Assembly (NCBI GenBank): GCA_946965045.2
Contig: OX337240.1
Coordinates: 1,426,001 to 1,490,000 of the forward strand
Source: Epithemia pelagica
Taxonomy: Eukaryota; Bacillariophyta; Bacillariophyceae; Surirellales; Surirellaceae
Length of the DNA: 64,000 nt
Direction: 5' to 3'
Shown here: one piece after another, positions 19,622 to 30,431 of the stretch
Layout: every line of letters starts with the position of its first letter
Numbering within the stretch: position 1 is the first letter of the stretch
Made by a program: the position numbers and the translations under genes
The notes under the pieces: generated by a model
Told to the model about the DNA's origin: nothing
What the model saw: the letters and a program-made list of their open reading frames with translations, nothing else
The model's database searches: none

Positions 19622-22600
19622 TTACTTACGACGCCGAATTTCGGAAATTGCAACATCATCCACAACTTCACCATCGCTAAACTGCACCGTTAACCACCAT
19701 GCACCAATGTTTTTCGGATCCAAGTTGTTTGGTTCGAACTCTACTTGCGTGACAACGCAATCTTCATACTCCTTTTTACCTACATCTTCTTCATCAAACA
19801 ACCGTACTTGAATCTCTTGTCCTACCAGGTCGTTGGGGTGAAATCGATGAACCAAACGAGAAGCATACGTTCTTGTCTCATCCATGATTTCAAGCTGGTA
19901 ACTGGCGTTAGGAAAGGCTTCTACCACAATGCCAAAATAGAAAAAGGCCCCCCGTTGAATTTTGACAAGTGAGCCAGAATGCATCCATGCGCCGGGTGCA
20001 GGTTCATGTGTAGGATGTCGGTCTGCATCGATTATTGCCGTGGAGGTCGGGGAAATCGACCTGTCTATATGTCCGTTGTGGCTTGGAATTTTCTGTAGGC
20101 AAAAAGAGCGTCGAAACCTTTCGCAGGGCATTGCATCGACAATAGATGAAACCTCTTGTAATGTTTCTTCGCCAGAAGCTTGCCAATCTAGCGACATGGG
20201 GTGTGCCTGCAACGATAACGATGACACTCTAGTGTGGGTGGAAGTTGGGACAGCTACCTTCCTATTCAAACTTTTCTCCTCGGCTGTTGTAGTCGCAGCA
20301 TTGTACAATCTTTCTTCGAGGGTATGTAAGACGGGGACGGCATGTCCATGCGCCATGGCAGTTGTTTGGTAAATTCCAAAACGCCATTCAGAGACAAGCG
20401 GCTCCAAGGTGTCACGAGTTAATCGATGCAACACTGGGTACAAAACTTGACTAAGAAGTCGATGTTCAAGAACCGTTTTAGCTTCAACATGCGACATGAG
20501 AAACCATTTGCCGTCTTGTCCCTGTTCCAAGAACCGAGCTTGGTTCTCATGCCACAAGCATTGTACCAGCAACCACTCGACCAATTGATCTTTGGCCATA
20601 AGAACAAGTGCTTTCCCGTGTGGACTTTCAAATTGTTTTATCATCTGCTGCAATTGTGCATTCCCGTGATGTCCCTTGTAAATCATGTCTTTGAAAATGC
20701 CGAAATAGTGCGATCCACCAATGCGATGCTCAAGCAGAATATCATGCCGTATCGGCAAAGTCGTCCAACCATGACTCTTGACACCAAATTCTGCCTCATG
20801 TTCCAGAACACTTGCATTCAGACGATTATGACGCAAGTCCTTGGCCCACTGTGTCGAATCAACGTGAGACCTTGCTCCCAGCCAAACTCCGTACGACAGC
20901 AAACCAAACTTTGCCATTTGACAAAGAGCATTCATTATGCCGTGTGAAGATGACTTCGGATTGCTCGATTCTTGTTGGTTAGTTCCCAATATGTTCTTGG
21001 CTTGTTTCAAGATCCAAGCCGCTGCATAAGACAAAAACATGTACACCAAGAGAAAAGCTCCAACGAATATGGCGTGAAACACACGGACACGTTGCCACAA
21101 GGCATTGTAGTAAAAGAACCAGGCTCGATCGTCATCCAATTGCTCCAGAGTCACAGTAGCCGTTGTTTGTAACAAGAATTTTGGAATTGGAGATGTTGGT
21201 AACAAGAATTTTGGAATCGGAAACGGCAAGGGTGCCTTTCCTTCATAGACCACGTCGTCCAAACTTTCTGGCGTGAATTCTTCTGGATCGTTGCATATCC
21301 TACTAATGGCATTGTTGAAAAAGTCGTATCCCCATGATTCTTGGATATTGTACAAACCCATGGATCGCAGAATGCTCCACGGCCGTTGCATCACCGTTGT
21401 TGCTTTTTGAACATCGCCCCATGTGTGGCCCTATGAAACAGCAAGGCTGTGAGAAAATGACAAAGTGCGCGAAATGCCAAGACTCTCATCAACACACCGA
21501 CAAATGCCAGTGAGCACGTCACACAACACTTACAAACAAATCAGCTCGAACGGCAAACATGACTTTTTGCACTGATTGTCGTGATTCGGCCCTCGGACGA
21601 GGCTTGGCACCAAACGCCAATATAACCAAGACGCGTTCGCGTCCTGGTTCTGGATCGACGTGTTCGGCGCCCCGATGGAACACATTTAAATTCATAATAG
21701 CCGCGTCGCCAGCAGGCCAGTACGGTTCCGACTCTCGATCGGTCCCTACTGGTGTAGCGTTGGTTTCGTGATTGGACTCTTGTGGTGGTGGCACGACCAT
21801 GGAAAACCCATGTTGACGACACGTGCTGTAGACTTGTTGAAAATCACCACAATACTGTGTGCCAGGACAAACTTGTGTGGCTCCCATAGCCGCTGTGGTG
21901 TTCTGCAATTGAATCAGGACTGAATGCGCGGATGCAAAGGATCGAGCATGTCCCAAGCCAGAAAGTTCTGGATTGACATCGTAGTGATACGGCTGATCTG
22001 TGGCACCATAATGCGAGGCAACCGTGACCATTTCCAACACGGCTGTACAAAAAGCAATCACCGAACCAAGACGTAACCCAGTGAGCAAAATATTGCACTG
22101 ACAAGAAAGGAAGACACAGCAACACGGGAAACAAGTGCAATCGAGGAACATGGATTCTCGCTCCCTGCACTATGTAAAGGAATCTGTGACATGTGACTAC
22201 TGACCTGGATCTTTGCCCATAATTTCCTGGATTGCGTTGCTGTTGTTGTATGGAAATTTTGCCATATCATTTCCAATCGAACATGGGACAAAAAAGCCGC
22301 ATTCTGAGCACCACAATCCATGGGACAAAACGGTTGTGGTAACTAGAGCGCCAGCGATACGTACCTGAGTATAGGATGGTTGGTAATTTCCTCCAAGGCT
22401 TGCGCCACAATGGGATGATCTTGGGGATTCAATGCAATCGACTCTCGTTCACCTGCTGGATAAATCTGAAAGTCCTTAATGGCTTGTAGTTTGTTTTGTG
22501 TCAAAATATGTTGTCGCAATTCTGTGGCGGTGGAAGGACTCAAGACTTGAGGAATGACGGAAAAACATGCTTCAAATGATGATGGTAAATCTGCTCGACA

Positions 22601-23067
22601 AGATTGTTTTGGTTTTGGTTGGTAGTGTTGTTGTTTGTCATGGCTGTTGGGGAAACTGCGTACAAATCTTGAGGATTTGTGGTGGATACGTCGTCGGCTG
22701 AACATTGGCGATAATAATAGGTATGTTCCTTGAATTTTCGTTCTTTGGTCCAGGGAAAGCTTGTATAGAGGCGAAGCAAGTATTCCTCGTAGACATAATT
22801 CATCCATGTTGTCCCTGCAAGACTCAACAAGACGAGACATAGCAACAAGTCCAAGATCGATCGAAAAGAAGCATTCCAGGAGGAGGGCCCATCAGGACGT
22901 ACGTGACGTTGTATTCGGAGGCGCATGTTGCCCTGACTGTTCTGCGTCACAGGTCGGTCCCTACTACCCTTGGTTGTTGGAATGACGGGCACCAAGGGTT
23001 TGGACAAAGACGGTGACGGTCGTTGTGGTTGATTGCCCATGGTGGCATTTTGACTATCCTCCTTCAT
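19622..23067 (-). CDS. PhyH-type 2-oxoglutarate/Fe(II) oxygenase with long C-terminal extension; reading frame broken twice
   Basis: Exons in transcript order: 23067 to about 22600 (membrane segment ILDLLLCLVLLSLAGTTW), a segment ending 22365 (CAG|GTACGT donor), 22205-22303, 21534-22042 and 19622-21430, with GT-AG junctions. Exon 4 carries YGATDQPYHYDV (His-x-Asp iron ligands), and AAIMNLNVFHRGAEH plus RERVLVIL (distal His and the 2-oxoglutarate Arg), typical of phytanoyl-CoA dioxygenase-like enzymes. Exon 5 adds about 600 aa with two hydrophobic regions and a Tudor/agenet-like C-terminus (GSLVKIQRGAFFYFGIVVEA). Two frame changes are not explained by credible introns: one between about 22680 and 22560 in an AAC/CAA-rich stretch, and one at a six-base T run in exon 3 (22290-22295), where one base fewer would keep the frame. 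Either assembly errors or a decaying gene. Confidence 0.6.
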
Positions 23068-23843
23068 TTTCTTTTCCTTGTCATCCTCATTCTTTGATTG
23101 AAGAAACGACTTGTGGATAGGAATCCTCTCCTTCTGATATGGTTCACGTCGCCGAGATGGCTCTTGTGTGCGTCCAGGGCCGAATCCATTTCCAATCAGA
23201 TCGGTACGTCGTGTTGTTGTTGTGAAAGTTTGCTTATTCTCGTCAGATCATCCAATGACAACGATGACAGCCACCACAAGAATTCGAAATATTGCCGTCG
23301 TTGCTTTTTTGTGGTCCTTGGTCAGCTCGATTATTTGTCTTTTTCAGGTCAAAGGATTATACAACAATACAGAAAAACAAAACATGGTCATAATGTGGGC
23401 GGAATTTGGGCGATATAGCCATCTGTCGGCGAGTCCTAAATAAGTCCTATTGTACTTGTACTCGTATTGTACTCCTACTCCCTAACTACTTGTAACGTTT
23501 AACTAACCCCTCGCCACGGGGCGAGTGAATCTTTGATGGGAGCGGAGGGAAACAGTCGCGGATAATTTTATATTATTTCGAATTTTGAATGTTTGTATCC
23601 TTTAAATCCGTGTAGTTGTGTACAATACAGAGATGATTCTGAATGGGCCGAACCAACACTCCCCTCGTACTTTCTCGGAGTCTCACATTTTGGAATTCCT
23701 GTTTTTCAGTTGGAAGACGAAACGAAACGAAACGAAACCATTCTATCAGCGACTAGGAATCACCTACCGACCAAGACAACTAAACTAAAGGCACGTTAAT
23801 CATAAAGTGTTCTTATGTGGACGCTCTATTGCTTGCATGGGTC
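23068..23843. other. Intergenic region
   Basis: 776 bp between the 5' end of the oxygenase gene and the 3' end of the repeat-rich gene. Contains a TACTCCTA octamer (23470-23477) and a short GAAAC run (GAAACGAAACGAAACGAAAC, 23720-23739). No convincing gene. Confidence 0.4.
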
Positions 23844-26800
23844 TTAAAATACTTGAACAAGGGCTTCGGTTGTGGATTCTCGTAGTGGTCCGACGGGACG
23901 AAAGGGCTCGTCGTTACGTTTTGGATTGGACCGTGACTGTGTCGTCGACACTTCTCGCGCCGCCAGGTGAATGTTCAGTTCTGGATATTGAATGATATCG
24001 TCCGGTTTGACACTGGCATCACTACTTGAGAGTCGTCTCTTTTCCTTTCGTTCCGCCTTTCGTTTGAGCTTCTCTTCGTCTGGTAGTTCAATCTCAACCC
24101 ACACAATGTGCTCTCCCTCGGGTAAAAAGTAGGCAAAAATGTCGTGACCTGGTGTGTTCGGCTGGATCACATCCTCAACCGACGTGTCATCCTCCTCCAA
24201 TTCCAGAGGAGCTTCTGGTACCGAGGCACCTGAGGACAAGCCGGGTGCGTCCAACTCTCCTCGGTTTCCACGACCAAAGGGGAACAAACCCTTGCCAAAT
24301 CGACGTAGCGGTGATCCAGGAGATTCCGGGGCCTGCAGAGCCGCCGCAGAAGATGACGTCGACGGAGGTCCTCCCGAAGGACCCGAGGGACCTCCCGTAG
24401 CACCACCCGACGTTGTAGGACTCTGTTGGGAAGGAGGGGGTTGTGCCGGTTGCTGTTGATGCTGCTGCTGCTGTTGGTGTTGTGCTGTCGGCATTGAGAC
24501 ACGACGACCAGGACGAGAACTTTTGTCTTGGTCCTTTTTCTTTTCCACCTTTACGTCATCTTTCTCAAGTTCTGATGTATTTCCCTTGGTTTCGGCAGCA
24601 TCGGAGCTGTAGTCAGCTCCTTTATCCGATAGAATATTGGAGATGGAAGCTCGTCGCCTCAATCGCGAGAAACTTCCTTCCATTTCCGATCCTGCATCGT
24701 CATCCAGTGCCATGAGGGTTCGAGTATGAGATCCCGAATTTCTCCTAGTCAGCAGACCGCGTCGACTTCCGGAACGGTTCATGGAAGCGCGTCGATCCTG
24801 GCCAGACGTACTTGCATTACTTGACGAACGCCTCGTTGTGCTGCGTCCCTGAGTCGACCTGGTCGATGGTTGTTGATCGGAGGTGGATCGGGAGGAAGTT
24901 CGTGGACGGGGAGGAAGATTCTCACCATTACCACCATTTGCACCAGACGCAACGTCTGTCGGGTCACCGCCACGGGCAGGAATGGGAGATGCCTTACGCA
25001 CCACATCGTCATGGACGGACCCATTGTCGCTGTCGGAAGAGCTGTAAGACGTGGTACGTTGTCGAGCGCTCTTGTTCTGATCCAGTTTATCATCTGCCAC
25101 CTTGCTGTCTTGCTTGACCTCGGGTTTTTCCTGTTTAGCCTCAGGTTTGTCTTGTTTCTGTTGTTGAATTTCCTTTTGTACTTCATCTTTGAGCTCCGCT
25201 CGCAACTCTCGTCGAATCTGTTCCTTCAAGGCTTCCCTCTCAAGCTCCTCTTTCATTTGTCTCTTGACTTCTTCTTTCATTTGCTGCTTGAGCTCCTCTT
25301 TCATGATATCTTCTTGGGACATGCCATGGGTTGGTGCAGACTCTTCTGTCGTTCCTGTTTCACCTCCTTCTACTGCACCCTCCCCGTTTTGATTCGAATT
25401 GCCTTCGGGTGGTGACTTTTTGCCGACAGTGTTGGAATCGTCCTCTCCCCCCGCGGATGGCTGCGCTTGTTGTTGTTGTTGCTGCTGCTTGGCGGCCGGT
25501 GGTGGTTGCCGAGCCTTGCGCCGGATGCGTGGTGGACCAGGACTTTGTCGGGATCTGGCTCCTGCTACGGACGTGCGTGTATGTGTGGATTCCTCGTCGT
25601 CCTTGGTTACCTTGGTATCATTGGAACTGGCTGGTTTGGCCTTGACCGATGGAGGTGGTGGTTCCGTCGTACTACCATTCGTAGTATTGTTGCCGTTATT
25701 GGAAGCCGTTGGTTTGGGTTGTTTCGTAGGACTGCCGTTGGAGCTGGAATCCGCCAGTGAGGCATTGGATTTGGCGGATTTGGTGGGTGATGAAACTTCT
25801 GGTGCACCAGGTCTGGAGGATTTGGTTGGTGATGAAACTTCTGGTGCACCGGGTTTGGCGGATTTGGTAGGTGATAAAACCTCTGGTGCACTGGGTTTGG
25901 AGGATTTGGTAGGTGACGAAACTTCTGGTGCACTGGGTTTGGAAGATTTGGTGGGTGATGAAACTTCTGGAGAACCGGGTTTGGAAGATTTGGTGGGTGA
26001 TGAAACTTCTGGCGCCCCTGGTTTGGAAGATTTGGTGGGTGATGAAACTTCTGGTGCACTGGGTTTGGAGGAGGATTTGGTAGGTGACGTTAGTTCGGGC
26101 GCCCCTGGTTTGGACGATTTGGTGGGAGGTGATGTCACTTCGGCCGCACTGGGTTTGGACCCTCTCATGGGTGACGCCACCTCCGGAGCAGCTGCCGTCT
26201 GTTTGACCTTGTTGGTGGCGCCAGCAGGGGACGTTGGTTCCAGGTTGCTGGATCGAGATCGTACCATGGGGGCAGATGTCCCGGTAGCAATATCATTGTC
26301 GGCCGTTTCGTCCTTGCTATTAGTGCCATGGTTGTTGTTGTTGTTGTTGTTGCTCATACTGGACGAAGTCGATGGTGGAGGTGGACGCCGGTTCGGACCA
26401 GGCTTGCGTTTGCGTGCCACCGGCTTGTTGTTGTTGTTTGGTTTGACACTGGTATTGTTTGTAGCGTTGTTGTGGTTATTGCTATTCGGTCGGTCATTGT
26501 CACTGTCACTGTCCGAAGAAGAGCTACTCGAGGAATCATCATTGTCATTCATATCATTGGGGTCGACATCGGGCAAGTTGGTCCAATCGGCTCCCTTGCC
26601 CTGATGAACCGTTTCGGCGGGCTTGACACCAGGCACTTTGCCACTGGATACACGCCAGGTACTGGCATCTCCATGATAATAATGATTCAACCCCCATTCT
26701 ACCTTGGAGACGGGTTTATACGCCGAGTCTTCTTCTTCTTCCACGGCACTTTTGTTATTGTTGCGTGTGGATGGATTGCCCGTAATCATTTGTTCCGACA

Positions 26801-27668
26801 TGGTTTTGCGTAACATGGGTTTGCTCTTGTTGGCTGGAGTGTTGTGCATGCCATTTTTGACCGCCAGGCCTTTGGATTTCTTGATGGATACCATGTCGTC
26901 TTCGGGATTGTTCTCCAAAGCCGACGCGTCCGCCACTTTGCGGGGACTACCTCCTCCTGCTGCCATGCGACGTGGACTGCCCATGACGTGAGCACTATGG
27001 GTACTCCCCTTGAGGGGATCGGATCCCTTGAACCGCTTCATGGTACCAGCCTTGGCCGGAGAGGACACGGAAGCTTTACCAGATGTCTCTTGTTTGGGAG
27101 ATTCAGCGCCAGACAATTTGTCCTTGGAATGTTGCTTTTGTTGTTGTTGTTGCTGCTGCTTGGTGCGAGCCGAGTTTGTTTCATTGGCCATGGCGGACAT
27201 GATGCCCAAACTACTTCTTCGCTGTTCTCGACCCGTATTGTTGCTACTGCCATTTCGGGAAGGAGGACTTTCACTCCCACCCAATCCTCCACTGCTCGTC
27301 GAATCATGCAACAAACCAGAGGATTTTTCTCCCCTACTATGGCGACTGAGTGGGGGTGGAGGAGCATGATCTTCCAACGATGCCTCGTCGTCATCCATCA
27401 CATTGGGAATGGCCGGGGCGCTGGCCGTCGCTCGAAACCTCATGGTAGAGTCGTACAAAGAAGAAGAAGAAGATGCTCCAAGCTCACTTCGTTCCTCTCT
27501 CTTTGGTTTGACGAGTTGTCCTACCCACACCAACAATACCAACGGAGATACACCTCCAAAGAAGGCCTTGTGTTTGTTGGGATGATGATTGATCCGTATT
27601 ACTCTACTGGCAGTAGACTTTTTGGCAGGCACAAGACCCCCGGTTTTTCTTCGTTTGATTTTCCCCAA
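23844..27668 (-). CDS. Large low-complexity protein with SPTK tandem repeats and coiled coil, function unknown
   Basis: Open frame of 1,274 codons. The first ATG is at 27668, but the ATG at 27443 (MRFRATASAPAIPN) is equally credible, giving about 1,199 aa. Most of the protein is Ser/Pro/Gln/Asn-rich and probably disordered. Notable parts are VSKVEWGLNHYYHGDASTWR near residue 325, a 10-unit tandem repeat of about 14 aa (EVSSPTKSSKPGAP) in the middle, a charged helix that should form a coiled coil (repeated KEELKQQMKEEVKRQMKEEL-type heptads), and a more ordered C-terminus (DIFAYFLPEGEHIVWVEIEL). I do not recognise a family. Composition suggests a scaffold or cytoskeleton-associated protein, which is only an inference. 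Confidence 0.6.
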   Translation of the reverse strand: MGKIKRRKTGGLVPAKKSTASRVIRINHHPNKHKAFFGGVSPLVLLVWVGQLVKPKREERSELGASSSSSLYDSTMRFRATASAPAIPNVMDDDEASLEDHAPPPPLSRHSRGEKSSGLLHDSTSSGGLGGSESPPSRNGSSNNTGREQRRSSLGIMSAMANETNSARTKQQQQQQQKQHSKDKLSGAESPKQETSGKASVSSPAKAGTMKRFKGSDPLKGSTHSAHVMGSPRRMAAGGGSPRKVADASALENNPEDDMVSIKKSKGLAVKNGMHNTPANKSKPMLRKTMSEQMITGNPSTRNNNKSAVEEEEDSAYKPVSKVEWGLNHYYHGDASTWRVSSGKVPGVKPAETVHQGKGADWTNLPDVDPNDMNDNDDSSSSSSSDSDSDNDRPNSNNHNNATNNTSVKPNNNNKPVARKRKPGPNRRPPPPSTSSSMSNNNNNNNHGTNSKDETADNDIATGTSAPMVRSRSSNLEPTSPAGATNKVKQTAAAPEVASPMRGSKPSAAEVTSPPTKSSKPGAPELTSPTKSSSKPSAPEVSSPTKSSKPGAPEVSSPTKSSKPGSPEVSSPTKSSKPSAPEVSSPTKSSKPSAPEVLSPTKSAKPGAPEVSSPTKSSRPGAPEVSSPTKSAKSNASLADSSSNGSPTKQPKPTASNNGNNTTNGSTTEPPPPSVKAKPASSNDTKVTKDDEESTHTRTSVAGARSRQSPGPPRIRRKARQPPPAAKQQQQQQQAQPSAGGEDDSNTVGKKSPPEGNSNQNGEGAVEGGETGTTEESAPTHGMSQEDIMKEELKQQMKEEVKRQMKEELEREALKEQIRRELRAELKDEVQKEIQQQKQDKPEAKQEKPEVKQDSKVADDKLDQNKSARQRTTSYSSSDSDNGSVHDDVVRKASPIPARGGDPTDVASGANGGNGENLPPRPRTSSRSTSDQQPSTRSTQGRSTTRRSSSNASTSGQDRRASMNRSGSRRGLLTRRNSGSHTRTLMALDDDAGSEMEGSFSRLRRRASISNILSDKGADYSSDAAETKGNTSELEKDDVKVEKKKDQDKSSRPGRRVSMPTAQHQQQQQHQQQPAQPPPSQQSPTTSGGATGGPSGPSGGPPSTSSSAAALQAPESPGSPLRRFGKGLFPFGRGNRGELDAPGLSSGASVPEAPLELEEDDTSVEDVIQPNTPGHDIFAYFLPEGEHIVWVEIELPDEEKLKRKAERKEKRRLSSSDASVKPDDIIQYPELNIHLAAREVSTTQSRSNPKRNDEPFRPVGPLRESTTEALVQVF
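25767..26190 (-). repeat. Tandem coding repeat, about 42 bp x 10 (SPTK motif array)
   Basis: Within the repeat-rich CDS a 14-residue unit of the form EVSSPTKSSKPGAP recurs about ten times; eight units hold an exact SPTK. Units vary at Gly/Ser, Ala/Ser and Lys/Arg positions. Boundaries are approximate. Confidence 0.85.
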
Positions 27669-29003
27669 CCGTTGGGGAAAGATTGCGGTTGAAGTACAGT
27701 AGCAGCATTACAATAAATAATAGTGTGTGCCAAGACTGCACGAAGATGACATGCTAATGGCCCAACCAAAAAGTCCAAAACATCCATACACTTCAGCTCA
27801 TACTGACACGTGTGCAAGCATGATGGCAAGGACCAACGGATTTCCCTACCAGTGGAACAACAAAGAAAGGGAGAAGTCACGGTCATTGGATGACAGCGAT
27901 CGAAGCTTTCCCAACCCAATTCGAATTCGTTTGAATTGAAGAAAATTTATTAGGCGTATATTAACTGCTCGTATTGCGGTACGAGTAAGCTACCTTCCTC
28001 TCGATATTAGCCACTTCACGTGTTTCCAAAAAATACCACAATCCCTAAAACACACCACCAACGAAACGAACAGTCGCCTCGTTGTTGCTCGTTTGAGCTA
28101 TCGGACGACGACGGACGCAACAACCAGAAGAAGAGCGAACAAGTCCTTCCGCAAGTGTGACTGCTTCCATTGCGACTGCACAGAGACAGAGTCACGTTTG
28201 GGTGTTCCGAATCCGTACCAGCAGTACTACCATCATGGTGCTTGTGTTCACTCCGTCTCCTGCAAACAGATGGATCATCCCTCTATCGAATAGGAGGCAG
28301 CTTTCGCCACCGCCGTGCTTCCACATCCCCTTTAACGAATAGGAGTAGCTCTCTAGGTAGAGAGGTCCGAGTCTCTAGAGTAGGCATCCATACATCTGGA
28401 GGTAGTAACTCTCAAGACGCTCAATCGCATAGGAGTAACGATCGAGGAAAGACGCTACTGTCTGTGTTGTGTGTTGGGGGCTTGTCCTTGATGTAGATTT
28501 TTTGGTGAGAATGTTTGGGAGATGATTAGAAGCTGGTCGAATGAGACCTCCGATTCCGGTCTCTTGTGTTTGTCTGGAACCAAAGGCGTGAGGCGAGATC
28601 AACCCCAAGAACCATCATGATTGCCATAAACTTGGTGGTGCAAGAAGAAGATTGGAGAGTTGGCCGCTCATGGATTAAGCATCTGCACAAGAACGTGAAC
28701 AAATCACAGAGCAAGCGAAAGACCGCAATGCAGGTGCTACATATGCGTAGTTTGGGTCTTGCTTCACGGCCCTCGAATGAATCACGCGCCATTTTTCTCT
28801 TGCTGTTCTTGTACCGCAGTACGGTGACGTCTCTCGCCGAGTCTCGCGGGATGCGGAGGCAATAAACACCCAACCAGAAAGCTCATTCTTTTGCAGTATC
28901 ACGGGGTCATATCTTCATTTCTCTCTTTTACCTTCCATCCGGCAGGAGCATCGGCAACACCAAGGATCGTTCGACAAACAGCAAGTCCGTTGGTTCATCA
29001 AAC
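27669..29003. other. Long intergenic region upstream of the first PC-esterase gene
   Basis: 1,335 bp. Contains two TAGGAGTA octamers (28340-28347 and 28430-28437) and the conserved promoter block listed at 28773. Short open frames on both strands have no convincing start, composition or family features. Confidence 0.4.
28773..28792 (+). promoter_or_regulatory. Conserved upstream block shared by the PC-esterase paralogues (copy 1)
   Basis: TCGAATGAATCACGCGCCAT, about 210 bp before the ATG of the first paralogue. It matches the upstream block of the second paralogue at 19 of 20 positions while the surrounding DNA is diverged. Both are preceded by GTAGTTTGGGTC. The TGAATCA core resembles a bZIP/AP-1 type site. 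Confidence 0.5.
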
Positions 29004-30431
29004 ATGCCGAAACGCTCCCGTTCCAAATTACAGCAGAGACTCATTGTCTTCGCTCTCATGTCGACGATGGTGTTTCTGTTTCAGTTCACGTCCATGTCCA
29101 TGGTGAGCATGATACCCACAGCCAACTATGAGCATCCAACTCATCAATCCCAGAAGGATGAAACAACGGTCCTTTCCTTTCCTCCCAAATCATCTCGGAT
29201 TTCCTTTACACTGCATCGCAATCGTCCGTATCGGAACATTTTTAACCCTTACGTGAACTGCCTAAAAAAGAGCCCTCGACGAGACCCCCTCCCGGCGGCC
29301 ATGACAGTTGAGAGTCCAGGAGTGTTGGATTTCACGACTTATTGGTCCACGGATTTAAAGACTTTGGTCATGGGTGACTCAGTGGGAATACAATTATCGG
29401 AAACCTTGGAAGAAGTCGTCAGCGCCAATGTGTCGCATCGATCGGTGTTGCGAGAATCTTGGAGAGGTCATGTTGGTCTTCACGTATCCGCGCCGGTCCA
29501 AGGCGGTGGAGCAGTGGCTGGATGGCGGATTCTGCATTTCTTGTTGGCCCGAAAACATGGCAGTGGGTTGCCCAACCATTGCTGCGGAGGATGGTTGCGC
29601 TCGGATGTTCATCAATTACTCAATCATACCTATTCGGTACCCGAAGCAACCGCTTCCAACACAGCATCTGGAATCTCAAACTCAACCATTCAATCGTTTG
29701 ATGTCATGATCTTTCGCATCTCTCACGGTTGGAATAAATTGGACATAGTTTCGAGGGAGAACATAGAAGAAACAATCCGCTTGGCCTCTTCATTGTTTGG
29801 TGTCAAGACTCTTATATTTTTGTCTCTTCCCTTTATCAACAACATTGTAGCCCAAGCTGACCTCGACCTGCTCTACGTCAAACGTAAACTGCTTCAAGAA
29901 GTGGCGCATAACTGGACTATGCAGCAGCAACTGAAACGACAACGTGACGGCATGGTAGAGGGAGTCGAAACGGTTCTAGTATTGGATATGGCCAAGCTGA
30001 CCGATGAGCTCATTACGTGGAACGCCAACTTGTTGGGTATGGATACGACGACATCCGACTATTGGTTGGGAAGGTCTACGGATGACAAGAATCCAAATGT
30101 GTCGTATACACATCACACGGCACAAGTGTGTGCCAAAGTACCACCCAAGCGACAACGGGGCAAACCAAAAAAGTGTGCGCTGAATTCCATTTCGGTCGAT
30201 GGAATGCATTGGTGCTTTGAAACGATTGGCGGACGACTTTTTGCTGGCATGGGCTGCCAATTAGCCTGTGTCTACTCCAACCACAACGCGACGGAACCAT
30301 CAGTTCCAGCAATGTCCACCAAGAATGGTACCGTCATACCCATGTTGTCACCCGTGGAGGACTGTGCTCAAAAGTGCAATGACAAATACATGGGATTACA
30401 ACCCGTCGACCCCTCTGAAATCCTAGACTGA
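29004..30431 (+). CDS. PC-esterase/SGNH-like type II membrane protein, paralogue 1
   Basis: Intronless ORF of 475 aa. An N-terminal anchor (LIVFALMSTMVFLFQF, about 12-27) after a basic start predicts a type II Golgi-type membrane protein. The luminal part has GDS in LVMGDSVGIQLSE (Ser126), an SGNH/GDSL block-I motif, and DGMHWC (Asp399, His402), the block-V Asp-x-x-His. This arrangement is found in PC-esterase/trichome-birefringence-like and CAS1-type glycan O-acyltransferases, so modification of secreted or cell-wall polysaccharide is a reasonable inference. Conserved cysteines (NHCCGGW, QLACVYS, EDCAQKCNDKYMG) suggest disulfides. A close paralogue lies immediately downstream in the same orientation. 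Confidence 0.75.
   Translation: MPKRSRSKLQQRLIVFALMSTMVFLFQFTSMSMVSMIPTANYEHPTHQSQKDETTVLSFPPKSSRISFTLHRNRPYRNIFNPYVNCLKKSPRRDPLPAAMTVESPGVLDFTTYWSTDLKTLVMGDSVGIQLSETLEEVVSANVSHRSVLRESWRGHVGLHVSAPVQGGGAVAGWRILHFLLARKHGSGLPNHCCGGWLRSDVHQLLNHTYSVPEATASNTASGISNSTIQSFDVMIFRISHGWNKLDIVSRENIEETIRLASSLFGVKTLIFLSLPFINNIVAQADLDLLYVKRKLLQEVAHNWTMQQQLKRQRDGMVEGVETVLVLDMAKLTDELITWNANLLGMDTTTSDYWLGRSTDDKNPNVSYTHHTAQVCAKVPPKRQRGKPKKCALNSISVDGMHWCFETIGGRLFAGMGCQLACVYSNHNATEPSVPAMSTKNGTVIPMLSPVEDCAQKCNDKYMGLQPVDPSEILD

Noticed and set aside
22645-22664. 20-bp GT-AG intron reconciling frames in the PhyH-like gene
   Set aside because: GTACGC...CAACAG fits the phase but is far too short for spliceosomal removal.
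25399-26604. 401-codon plus-strand ORF with regular repeats
   Set aside because: Mirror image of the SPTK repeat array on the minus strand; the repeat keeps the antisense frame open.
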